23,825 nucleotides of DNA from Stentor coeruleus (Eukaryota; Ciliophora; Heterotrichea; Heterotrichida; Stentoridae), in contig MPUH01001111.1 in NCBI GenBank assembly GCA_001970955.1, positions 1 to 23,825 on the forward strand, read 5' to 3'. The notes below the pieces were generated by a model that saw only the letters and a program-made list of their open reading frames with translations, was not told the origin of the DNA and did no database searches. Both the position numbers and the translations under genes were made by a program. Below are positions 13,929 to 21,763 of this stretch, one piece after another (position 1 is the first letter of the stretch; every line of letters begins with the position of its first letter).

Positions 13929-16706
13929 ATGATATCCCTAGAAGAAAAACTAACTACCAAGTGGTATAGGGACTATTCTCATAAGCTTCATATCCAACGG
14001 TTGCAAGAAATCAAAAGCCACGCATCCAAAAGGATTGACAATTCCGCACCCAGAACTAAAGATAGCATCCCACCTCAAAGACAAGCAAAAGAATTTTTGA
14101 AAAAAGAGCAAATCAAACATATAAAAAAAGCTAATCAAAAGCTTCTTCAAGTCTTAACTGAAATATCATCTGGAAAGCGAGAAACTGTAACACAGAAAAT
14201 TTTAAACTCAACAAGAGAAGCTCCTACAACTAAAAGTTTAAATATTACCGTAAGAAAAAAAGAAGCTCGAAGAATAGATGATGATAATGAAGCTTTAGTA
14301 AGAAGATTGAATGAACAGACTGCAGAGTTATCATTTAGAAAATTTGAAGAAGATTGGGCAATAGTAAACAGATATAGAGATACAATTTCAAAAAGAGGTA
14401 ATAGACAAATATCAACATATAGTAGTAGTAAAAATCCTGGTCGAATTGTATATGAAAGACATGGTTCAAGTCAGTTAAGTTCTCATTTACCACCTATGGA
14501 TGATGGTGCTCTTGGGAATAAGAGTAAATTAGAGCAGATTGACCCTAACAGCATGAATCGGACATTCCATGGTTTGAATACACCAAAAGGAAATAAGATT
14601 AAAAATAGCCCAGGAGAGAAAAATTTTAAAATAAGAACTGAGGAAAAATTCAGAAACAGAAGCGAAAAAGCACATTTATCAGAAGAGTCACGAAATGGTG
14701 TTTCTGAATCTTTGAATAAACATGATGAAAAATCATTGAAAAATAAAGACAGTGCTGGAAAAAGCAGAGGGGAAATTAAAGAGAAAAGAGAAAGTTTAGA
14801 AGATACTTATAGAGAAGAAAAAAATGAACACGATGATGATGAAAAAAATAAGCATTTTGAGGAAGAAAAAGAAGAGGAGGAAGTTGAAAATAATGAAAAT
14901 GAAAATATTGAACATAAGGTTGAGGAAAAAACAATTCTGATAGAAGAAAATAAAAATGTAAAACCAAGTGAAGAAAAAAAAGTATTTAAAGATGAAGAAA
15001 ATTATAAAAAGGAAAATGTTGAAAACAATGAGAATAAAGTTATTAAAGCTGAGGAAAGTGAAAAAAATGCATTAATAGAGACTATTGATGAGAGTAATAT
15101 GAAAGAAACAGTTAAGGTTTCAGATAAGGATGTTAATAGTATAGATGAAAAAAATAATAAGGTTGAAGGTGAAAATGCTTCAAGCCATAAAAAAATAGAA
15201 GTTGTAAAGAATGAATTAAATCAAGATGAAGGAATTAGTGTTGAAATAGAAATACATGTAGAGCGCGGTGGCAAAAGGAATAATGAAGAAGAAAAACATG
15301 AAATCGATATTAAGGATGATAAAGAAGCCTTAATTGAGGTTGAAGGGGATATGAATATAGATGAAAAGAAAAAAATCATGCCTAGCAGTGATGCTATAGA
15401 AATGCATGTTGAAAAAGATAAAAATCATGAAAAAAATAGTGAAGAAGTTAAAAGTTCTGAAGAACCTGCACAAAACCATGAAATACCAGTGAAAAGTCCT
15501 GAAATACCTGTGAAAAGTCCTGAAATACCAGTGATGATGCCTGAAATACCAGTGAAGACGCCTGAAATACCGGTGAAGACGCCTGAAATACCTGTGAAAA
15601 GTCCTGAAATACCAGCCAAAACACCTGAAATTCCTGTGAAAAGTCCTGAATTACCAGCGAAAACACCTGAAATTCCTGTGAAAAGTCCTGAATTACCAGT
15701 AAAGATACCAGAAATTCCTGTAAAAAGTCCTGAAATACCAGCAAAGACTCCAGAAATTCCTGTAAAAAGTCCTGAAATACCAGCGAAAACACCAGAAATT
15801 CCTGTAAAAAGTCCTGAAATACCAGCAAAGACACCAGAAATTCCTTTAAAAAATCCTGAAATACCAATGAAAACACCAGAAATTCCTATTAAAAGTCCTG
15901 AAATACCAGCGAGAACACCTGAAATTCCTATTGAAAGTTCTGAAATACCAGCAAAAGCACCTGAAATTCCTGCAAAAAGTCCTGAAATACCAGCAAAGAC
16001 ACCTGAAATTCCTATAAAAAGTCCTGAAATACCAGCGAAGACTCCTGAAGTTCCTATAAAAAGTCCTGAAATGCCAGCGAAGACTCCTGAAGTTCCTATA
16101 AAAAGTCCTGAAATACCAGCGAAGACTCCTGAAGTTCCTATAAAAAGTCCTGAAATACCAGTAAAAAGTCCTGAAATACCAGCGAAAACACCTGAAATAC
16201 CTGCAAAAAGTCCTGAACCTCAGAGCAAAACACCTGAAATACCAGTAGCAACCATTGAAACTACAGAGGTAAAAACTGAAAAAAATATGGAGCATAATTC
16301 ATTACCTGATAAAAGTTTAGATGTCAATAAAACCCCTGAAATACATGAAAAAATAATCGAAATTCCAATTTCAAATCCAGATGACCCAATAAAATCTCAT
16401 GAAGTTCCTATAAAAGCTCCAGAAACAATCTTAGAAAATATTGAAGCCCCTGAAAAATTGTCTATAGTCAGCGAAGTTCAAGAAAATCATAGAAAAAGTC
16501 CTACTGAAATCCATGAAGTTATTGCTAAGGATTCTGATGAAAAGGAAATACATTCTTCTGAACCAAAAGCTTTAGTTCAAGAAAAAATGCATGAAGATGT
16601 TTCAAACGAACATAAAAGTCCTACACCAGAGCATAAAAAAAGTGTTGAGATTGAAAATCCAGTGATTGAAGAGGCACCTTTGGAATCAAAAGATTCTGGT
16701 AACTGA
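13929..16706 (+). CDS. CFAP97/Hemingway-domain protein with acidic middle and 37-copy heptapeptide tail
   Basis: 925 residues from the ATG at 13929; the frame is open from 13905 but without an earlier ATG. Residues ~15-160 match the CFAP97/Hemingway family. IDNSAPRT and AKEFLKKEQIKHIKKANQKLL come first. SLNITVRKKEARRIDDDNEA (family 'SLNR..R..E..RI..EN.A..KRL') and FEEDWAIVNRYRDTIS (family 'DW....RY') follow. CFAP97 proteins localise to motile cilia and are needed for axoneme assembly or maintenance. Residues ~210-510 are a highly charged Glu/Lys/Asn region, disordered or coiled. Residues 517-775 are 37 tandem heptapeptides of consensus PEIP[VAI]K[ST]. Because [ST] precedes the next Pro, about 30 K-[ST]-P sites result. 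The last 150 residues return to charged, PEI-containing sequence ending in DSGN. Its stop is 72 bases from the converging DUF924 stop. Confidence 0.8.
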   Translation: MISLEEKLTTKWYRDYSHKLHIQRLQEIKSHASKRIDNSAPRTKDSIPPQRQAKEFLKKEQIKHIKKANQKLLQVLTEISSGKRETVTQKILNSTREAPTTKSLNITVRKKEARRIDDDNEALVRRLNEQTAELSFRKFEEDWAIVNRYRDTISKRGNRQISTYSSSKNPGRIVYERHGSSQLSSHLPPMDDGALGNKSKLEQIDPNSMNRTFHGLNTPKGNKIKNSPGEKNFKIRTEEKFRNRSEKAHLSEESRNGVSESLNKHDEKSLKNKDSAGKSRGEIKEKRESLEDTYREEKNEHDDDEKNKHFEEEKEEEEVENNENENIEHKVEEKTILIEENKNVKPSEEKKVFKDEENYKKENVENNENKVIKAEESEKNALIETIDESNMKETVKVSDKDVNSIDEKNNKVEGENASSHKKIEVVKNELNQDEGISVEIEIHVERGGKRNNEEEKHEIDIKDDKEALIEVEGDMNIDEKKKIMPSSDAIEMHVEKDKNHEKNSEEVKSSEEPAQNHEIPVKSPEIPVKSPEIPVMMPEIPVKTPEIPVKTPEIPVKSPEIPAKTPEIPVKSPELPAKTPEIPVKSPELPVKIPEIPVKSPEIPAKTPEIPVKSPEIPAKTPEIPVKSPEIPAKTPEIPLKNPEIPMKTPEIPIKSPEIPARTPEIPIESSEIPAKAPEIPAKSPEIPAKTPEIPIKSPEIPAKTPEVPIKSPEMPAKTPEVPIKSPEIPAKTPEVPIKSPEIPVKSPEIPAKTPEIPAKSPEPQSKTPEIPVATIETTEVKTEKNMEHNSLPDKSLDVNKTPEIHEKIIEIPISNPDDPIKSHEVPIKAPETILENIEAPEKLSIVSEVQENHRKSPTEIHEVIAKDSDEKEIHSSEPKALVQEKMHEDVSNEHKSPTPEHKKSVEIENPVIEEAPLESKDSGN
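15477..16253 (+). repeat. 21-bp coding tandem repeat, 37 units (PEIP[VA]K[ST])
   Basis: 37 x 21 bp in frame, encoding variants of PEIPVKS and PEIPAKT. Much of the array alternates the two forms, giving a 42-bp higher-order unit. Degenerate units (PEIPVMM, SEIPAKA, PEPQSKT) lie near both ends and in the middle, so the array is not freshly expanded throughout. The 21-bp period keeps the antisense frames open too. Confidence 0.95.
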
Positions 16707-16778
16707 ATCGTAGTATAGAATAATATTTAAGCTACCCAAGCTATATTTTAATTCCTAATAACTCTATGCTTTAAACTA

Positions 16779-17405
16779 TTAAAACCCATAAGGGTCAGTT
16801 TTAAGATACTCATCTTCTTCAGCAGTATTACTTCTTCCAAGCATTTTATTCCTTCCAGGAAAACGTCCATATTTCTCAATAACAACATAATGCAAATGTG
16901 CAAAATACTTGAATCCTTCCATAGCTTCTTTGATTTCCCCTTGAGTTGAAGCGATATTCTGGTCAAACTTATCCAAGCAGAATTGCTGAAGTCTCAAATC
17001 TTCAGCATGCTCAAAAGGTAAGTAGATAAACAAACGATGTATTGGCCATAACTGCATATCAAAGCCATTATCTATAGCATATTTAGCTACATCCACAGCT
17101 TTAGGGTCATTTTTAACTTGTCCAGGAGTATCCTTGTAAAGATTCCTTGAAAACTGGTCTAAAAGTATAATCAAAGCTAAATTTTCACGTGGTGAATTAA
17201 TCCAATTATCATATTCCCCCCTTTCAGCTTTCAAAAGGTCTTCAAAAAACAAGTCCCTTATCCTTTTGTTATACTCCTCAGTTGACATAAACCATCTATT
17301 CACCTCTTTTGCGTTGATTTTCTCAGGATTATCAAAGCCTTCGAACCAAAAATTCAGTATATTTTCAGCCACAGACATATATCGCTTAGTGTAAATAGCA
17401 AACAT
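16779..17405 (-). CDS. DUF924 family protein
   Basis: 208 residues, single exon, TAA stop. Family features appear in order: ILNFWF near the start (residues ~16-21), RWFMSTEEYNKRI, LALIILLDQFSRNLYKDTPG (family 'L..IILLDQF.RN..R.T...'), and NDPKAVDVAKYAIDNGFD. These are followed by LFIYLPFEHAEDLRLQQ, then the C-terminal YGRFPGRNKMLGRSNTAEE and EYLKTDPYGF. DUF924 proteins are all-helical, TPR-like, and common in bacteria, fungi, plants and protists; their biochemical role is not established. The first ATG (17405) is used here; a second in-frame ATG nine codons later would also keep the whole domain. The gene starts 20 bases after the DCTN5 stop on the same strand. Confidence 0.9.
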   Translation of the reverse strand: MFAIYTKRYMSVAENILNFWFEGFDNPEKINAKEVNRWFMSTEEYNKRIRDLFFEDLLKAERGEYDNWINSPRENLALIILLDQFSRNLYKDTPGQVKNDPKAVDVAKYAIDNGFDMQLWPIHRLFIYLPFEHAEDLRLQQFCLDKFDQNIASTQGEIKEAMEGFKYFAHLHYVVIEKYGRFPGRNKMLGRSNTAEEDEYLKTDPYGF

Positions 17406-17425
17406 ATTGAAAAAATAACAATTAG

Positions 17426-17965
17426 CTAACTTGCGATAAATTTATTATAAAAACCTTGAGCGAATTCAGTATGGATAAAAATAGTACTATCAGGAAGATC
17501 ACTTTTATACATACCTGGATGGCCTCCATATAAAGTAAAAGGTGGAACTTCAGTATCAGGATGAAGAATAGTGTTGTCTTCAACACGAGAGTTATCTTTA
17601 AGAACACAACGATGGGAAATTATGCAATTTTTACCGATGTAAACATTGTTGCCTATTTTTGCAGCACAGATAATACTATTTTCTCCTATATAAACGTAAT
17701 CTCCAATATGCATTGTCATGTATTTTAAATGACCTTTAGCTCGTTTGTAAGATGGCCTAACAACGACATCTTCACGGATGATTGTGTTTTTGCCAATTTT
17801 TACTGGAGCGAGATCACCTCGGATCATAACACCTGGGGATATTATGCACTTGCCGCTTAAGTGGATGTTTTGGGTTCCTTTAACTGAAGCTTTTCTTGAG
17901 ACTTTGTTCCCAGTGTGCGTTTCGAGGTACTCTTTTTTCACATAGAAGATTTTCACAGGTTCCAT
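17426..17965 (-). CDS. DCTN5: Dynactin subunit 5 (p25)
   Basis: 179 residues, close to the ~182 of animal p25; start in AAATAAATGG context; TAG stop. The sequence aligns along its length with DCTN5. EYLETHTGNKVSRKASVKGT is nearly the family's 'EYIETASGNKVSR'. It continues with QNIHLSGKCII, MIRGDLAPVKIGKNTII, MTMHIGDYVYIGENSII, AAKIGNNVYIGKNCII, RCVLKDN, and VPPFTLYGGHPG. The repeated [IV]G-x4-[IV] hexapeptides build a left-handed beta-helix. p25 pairs with p27 (DCTN6) at the pointed end of the dynactin Arp1 filament, where it helps choose cargo and adaptors for cytoplasmic dynein. No insertions or missing repeats are apparent. Confidence 0.95.
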   Translation of the reverse strand: MEPVKIFYVKKEYLETHTGNKVSRKASVKGTQNIHLSGKCIISPGVMIRGDLAPVKIGKNTIIREDVVVRPSYKRAKGHLKYMTMHIGDYVYIGENSIICAAKIGNNVYIGKNCIISHRCVLKDNSRVEDNTILHPDTEVPPFTLYGGHPGMYKSDLPDSTIFIHTEFAQGFYNKFIAS

Positions 17966-18384
17966 TTATTTTGATTTTTGTTATGGAAAAATATAATTAT
18001 CTTGGATGATAAAATTGGGAATATGATTTTTTATTTGGAATATTGGTGATGAATTTTATGTTTGAATTTGAAGAAAGATTTGAGCTTGCTTATATATTAA
18101 AGCTTGAATCATTAATTTAACTATAATAAACCTTAAATTATCTATAAAGTTTATATATTCTAAGATATAAACATAATATTCTAAAGAATTTCTCAACAAT
18201 TAATTTAAAATCTTATCCTATAAAACTTAAAAAAAATATTTATATTAGCCATATCCAATATTTCTTATATACACCTTATCAACCCAAATAAACCCATAAA
18301 TTCTTATCATTAAATTCCATAATTCCTCACAACCCTTATCACATCATCTATTTTTTATAGCATTTTTAATCAAATATATACTAC
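17966..18384. promoter_or_regulatory. Divergent promoter region with mirror-image strand composition
   Basis: 419 bases between divergent starts (DCTN5 on minus, unknown gene on plus). The left part is G-rich on plus (G14:C1 in 18001-18060). The middle is balanced. The right part is C-rich (C15:G1 in 18241-18300 and again in 18301-18360). Each gene therefore has a C-rich, nearly G-free sense strand upstream. No further motif can be named. Confidence 0.6.
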
Positions 18385-20025
18385 ATGGCAAACTATATGG
18401 CTCCAGGCCGCACATCTCCAGATATTCTTGAACCAGTGACCGAAATAAGTGTCCTAAACCCAATCCGCCTGACAAGTTCTTTTGAAATCGTCGAAATATC
18501 TTCAGGAACGAGCATCTGGGCCCTTTACCTAAAACGTCAACTTCTCGAAAAAAATCGTGTCGATCAACGTCAGCTCCATTCAGTCCTCGCATTAAAATTC
18601 ATTCTCAAATCCTTAGTCATAAAAACAAAACAATCATCTTTTGATAAACTTTACAAAACCAATAACAAACTTTTAAAAATCTATCAAGGCCTTAGATTGT
18701 TCATACAAATAGAAAAAAAAATCTTATTTGACTCTTTTGGATGTTTAAAAGAAGTATTACGTGAACCTATAGATTCAACAATTGATAGAAAAAAATACTC
18801 AATTGCTTGGCTTGATATGAAAGCTAAAAATTTCGATATGCTTAAGGTACAAAGAAGATTTAGGGTTTGGCATTCTAATCTTTTTATAGAATGTTCATAT
18901 TCTAGTATATCTCATTCACAATATAAGGGTCAAATGCAAGATACTGATCTTAGTAAGATATTAGAGTTGAATTGTTTTAAATTGGAAAAAAAAGAATATA
19001 GGTTTAAAAAGTGTTTGGTCAGATGCGGATTAAGGTATTTTTATTGTGTGAAAGAATATTTTGAAAGGTTTAAAAGGATGAGAATAAAGAAAGTTGAGGT
19101 TAAGTTGGAAGAGAAAAAAGGAAAGATGGTTAGGAATAAGAAAAAAGGTAAATTGAGAAGTGCTAATGTAAATAGAGAGAATAAAGTATGGGAAGTTGTA
19201 AGGGTTAAATACTTGAAAACTCTTGGGATTGTTATTAGATTGTGGAAAAAAATACAGTATGAGTCGCATTTTGTCAGAACTTTCAGCATGGAAAAAATAT
19301 TATCCCTAGGGAAAAAAGTGGATATTAGGGTTTGTGGAGGAGTTTTTAATAGGATTGTTGTAGCTTCTATATCAGAAACCGCGGAAAATGAGATTTCAGC
19401 ACTGTCTCAAGAAACAAAATACTGGAAGACATCGTTCGCAATTAATAACTTATTGTCGAAATTTGAGAAAACATATATTTCCAGTTATTTTCATAGGATA
19501 TTTAGATATACTGATGGCCAGTTGCTAGAAACTACTATATTTTCATCAGAAAATCGCTGCAAAAATCTTGAAAAACACTGGAAGTCTATATTTTATTTGC
19601 ATGATATATTGAAAAAACTTGAAAAAAGTTATATTAAAGGCTATTTTCAAGCTTCGATTCAATATTCTACTCATAGAACTAAAGAAGAAAAAGCTATAAA
19701 ATTGTTTTTTAATTGTTTGAGACATAAAATATTGTTTGCTTATAGGGTTTTGAAGAATAACGCTTATTCATCAACAGTGAGGTCGAATAAATTGTATATA
19801 AAATTAAGCAAACTTTCTGTGAACCATTCGAGGAAGCATTTTAGTTTTATTATCAGCTATCCTGAGTTTTTGATGAAAAAAGGGTTTGAAGGGTTTGTTC
19901 ATAATTATTACCAGAAAAATATTGAGATTATAAACAAAACTTGGAAATGGAAGTTGGATAATAATGAGAATAAATGGAAAGTGAAGTTTGAAAAAGAAAT
20001 ACAAGGGGGAGAGGATAATTCTTAG
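18385..20025 (+). CDS. Unknown basic protein with repeated helical units
   Basis: 546 residues, single exon, TAG stop. No known domain recognised. The protein is very rich in Lys, Ile, Leu, Phe and Tyr and appears built of loosely repeated helical units. The clearest pair is YWKTSFAINNLLSKFEKTYI...YFHRIFRYT and HWKSIFYLHDILKKLEKSYI...YFQASIQYS, about 45 residues apart. Weaker copies (for example LALKFILKSL..KTKQSSFDKLYK and FNCLRHKILFAYRVLKNNAY) occur elsewhere. A Lys-rich linker (VEVKLEEKKGKMVRNKKKGK) splits the protein near residue 240. Such 'L..+......F..+' repeats recall centrin-binding Sfi1-type or IQ-like helices, but the Trp/Arg spacing does not clearly fit. No membrane segment or signal peptide. 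Third positions shift from C-rich at the 5' end to G-rich (G19:C0 in 19081-19140). Confidence 0.75.
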   Translation: MANYMAPGRTSPDILEPVTEISVLNPIRLTSSFEIVEISSGTSIWALYLKRQLLEKNRVDQRQLHSVLALKFILKSLVIKTKQSSFDKLYKTNNKLLKIYQGLRLFIQIEKKILFDSFGCLKEVLREPIDSTIDRKKYSIAWLDMKAKNFDMLKVQRRFRVWHSNLFIECSYSSISHSQYKGQMQDTDLSKILELNCFKLEKKEYRFKKCLVRCGLRYFYCVKEYFERFKRMRIKKVEVKLEEKKGKMVRNKKKGKLRSANVNRENKVWEVVRVKYLKTLGIVIRLWKKIQYESHFVRTFSMEKILSLGKKVDIRVCGGVFNRIVVASISETAENEISALSQETKYWKTSFAINNLLSKFEKTYISSYFHRIFRYTDGQLLETTIFSSENRCKNLEKHWKSIFYLHDILKKLEKSYIKGYFQASIQYSTHRTKEEKAIKLFFNCLRHKILFAYRVLKNNAYSSTVRSNKLYIKLSKLSVNHSRKHFSFIISYPEFLMKKGFEGFVHNYYQKNIEIINKTWKWKLDNNENKWKVKFEKEIQGGEDNS

Positions 20026-20365
20026 AGAAAATATAAAATAAAACTAGTAGGTTTAGATTATAAGTTAAGATATCATTAATAGTAAAAAAGTTAATATTTA
20101 GATAATACTTGTATTATATAAGAATTATAGAAAATTAGCACAACCCTAAAATCCTTTATAAACCTCTAAAAATACAAATACAAAAAAAAATTATAATTAC
20201 AAACCTCTAAAATCCTTTATAAACCTCTAAAAATACAAATACAAAAAAAAATTATAATTACAAACCTTTCCCACATGATCTCCAAAAAAATCCTCAAATT
20301 AATTCCTCTACCACCAAAAACAAAAATCTCCTCACAAATATAATAATTATGTAATTGTAGTTTAA
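20026..20365. other. Convergent 3'-3' intergenic region with tandem duplication
   Basis: No gene seen in 340 bases between converging stops. The left end (3' of the plus gene) is G-containing. The right end (3' of PP2C) is C-rich and G-free on plus (C18:G0 in 20281-20340). A 61-nt perfect tandem duplication lies at 20146-20267. Confidence 0.5.
20146..20267. repeat. 61-nt perfect tandem duplication
   Basis: 20146-20206 and 20207-20267 are identical and directly adjacent, in non-coding DNA. No ambiguous base marks the join. Confidence 0.87.
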
Positions 20366-21751
20366 TTAAAAAAACACAACAATGAAAGTGATGTCATCAA
20401 CAACGTTATCTTCAGCATTCCACATACTAATCGCATGTTGCAATAGCGCATCACATGCTTCTTCTATGTTGCCTTTTTCATAATACTGGGATAAGAATTG
20501 TATGCAATTATAACTACTAATAAACTCCCAGATGCCATCAGTAGCTACTATTAGTATTTTATCTTCTGGGGTGATTTCATGAACAATAACTTCAGGTTCA
20601 GATATAACTCCAACATGTGCTGCAACTAAATCTCCTATAGACCTAGACATAGCAAGTCCAGGAAGTTGTTCATGTTGAAGCCAAACCCTATCAGGTCCAA
20701 TAAACTGTCCTCCAGATTCTTTAAAAGGTTCAACCCTTCCTCCAGCTTCTTCAATTCTTGCCCTTTCACTTTTATCTGAAGGTTTATGGTCTTGACTTAA
20801 TTCAACATTATGCCAAGTCTCATCAAATCTTCCAATAACAGCCCTTGAGTCTCCAACATTAGAACAAATACAATGTTTATCACGTATTAAAACACTAACC
20901 GCTGTAGTTCCTGAGTAATTTATATCTATAATCCTTTTATTAATCAAAGCTTTATGTGTGTTCATAAATCCTTGGATTAAAGCTTTTTCTATTTTCTGAA
21001 TAGTTTCAGAAGAACATTCTGATGAACTTGTAACTATATATAAATTACCTTCATATGGAAGATTGTTTTCTATCATTAAAGGAAGCTGCCTTTTAACAAA
21101 AGCTGATACTTCATGACCGTAGATTCCATGACCATCAAGAACACCTATAAGACTTTGAGCTTTACATTGGGCAAAGTTTGGTAATATAAACATCTCATCT
21201 TGGTTGTTTGGTTTAGGCTTACCGTTTATTGTCCCTGTACAAGTTCGTGAACTTATAGCTTTTATAGCTTTTTTCGGCTGTTTCGCTATGATTTTTTCTT
21301 TGGTGAGCAAATTAAACAGTTTTTTCGCTGAGGTTATCGCTTTTGGACTATTTTTTACTAGTTTTATTGAAGATTTTGGGGTTAAAGGCAGTCTTACAGG
21401 TCCGTCTGTAGATTTTTTTAGCCCATTTAGACTTGGTTCGGATAAGTGCTTTGAACTTTTGAGTTTTGAGTCTTTTGAGGGCGTTTTCGATGAAGACTTG
21501 GTGCTTGATTTTTTTATTGATAGGTTTGAATGGGAATTTGAAGTTTTAAACTTTTTTATTGAATTTTCATAACTTTTCCCGGTTGCTGATGCTCTGGTTG
21601 TTTGAGGAACTATAACATTTTTTAGTAAACTCCGTCTAGAAGTGGGAGTTGTAACTTGCTTGGCTATTTTCTGAAGTTCCTTGATGAGAGATGGCTTGTT
21701 TTTTAATCCTGATGATGACTTAGAGCGAAGAGACAGATGCAATGAATCCAT
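20366..21751 (-). CDS. PP2C (PPM family) Ser/Thr phosphatase with long disordered N-terminus
   Basis: 461 residues, single exon, start in CAATAAATGG context. Residues 1-165 are Ser/Lys/Thr-rich and lack any second Met, which supports this start. The catalytic domain (~170-461) has the PPM motifs in order: NNQDE (~185), VLDGHG (~204, metal-binding Asp-Gly), SGTTAV (~280), NVGDSRAV (~298), LSQDHKP (~318), EEAGGRV, LAMSRSIGD (~367), DGIWEF (~403, metal-binding Asp) and DDITFIVV (~455). All metal ligands look intact, so it should be an active Mg/Mn-dependent phosphatase. PPM enzymes in ciliates act in ciliary and signalling control; the target is not readable here. The N-terminal extension may be a localisation or regulatory arm. 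The start codon is 12 bases from that of the divergent coiled-coil gene. Confidence 0.94.
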   Translation of the reverse strand: MDSLHLSLRSKSSSGLKNKPSLIKELQKIAKQVTTPTSRRSLLKNVIVPQTTRASATGKSYENSIKKFKTSNSHSNLSIKKSSTKSSSKTPSKDSKLKSSKHLSEPSLNGLKKSTDGPVRLPLTPKSSIKLVKNSPKAITSAKKLFNLLTKEKIIAKQPKKAIKAISSRTCTGTINGKPKPNNQDEMFILPNFAQCKAQSLIGVLDGHGIYGHEVSAFVKRQLPLMIENNLPYEGNLYIVTSSSECSSETIQKIEKALIQGFMNTHKALINKRIIDINYSGTTAVSVLIRDKHCICSNVGDSRAVIGRFDETWHNVELSQDHKPSDKSERARIEEAGGRVEPFKESGGQFIGPDRVWLQHEQLPGLAMSRSIGDLVAAHVGVISEPEVIVHEITPEDKILIVATDGIWEFISSYNCIQFLSQYYEKGNIEEACDALLQHAISMWNAEDNVVDDITFIVVFF

Positions 21752-21763
21752 TTATTGCATAAT
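21752..21763. promoter_or_regulatory. 12-bp divergent intergenic spacer
   Basis: Only TTATTGCATAAT separates the minus-strand ATG of PP2C (21749-21751) from the plus-strand ATG of the coiled-coil gene (21764-21766). Core promoters cannot fit here by usual standards, so initiation signals must lie in one or both coding regions, or start sites must overlap. Confidence 0.6.

Noticed and set aside
15425-16295. Three long antisense open frames across the heptapeptide repeat
   Set aside because: They exist because a 21-bp period without antisense stops keeps every frame open; their peptides are simple repeats read backwards.
16779-17405. Recent bacterial transfer of the DUF924 gene
   Set aside because: Codon use and AT content match the neighbours, and the family also occurs in many eukaryotes; nothing indicates recent transfer.
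18344-19289. Minus-strand frames overlapping the 18385 gene
   Set aside because: Shadows of the plus-strand coding frame, with no domain or start context.
21755-21763. Three-codon N-terminal extension of the coiled-coil gene
   Set aside because: Begins with TTG; the first ATG is at 21764.
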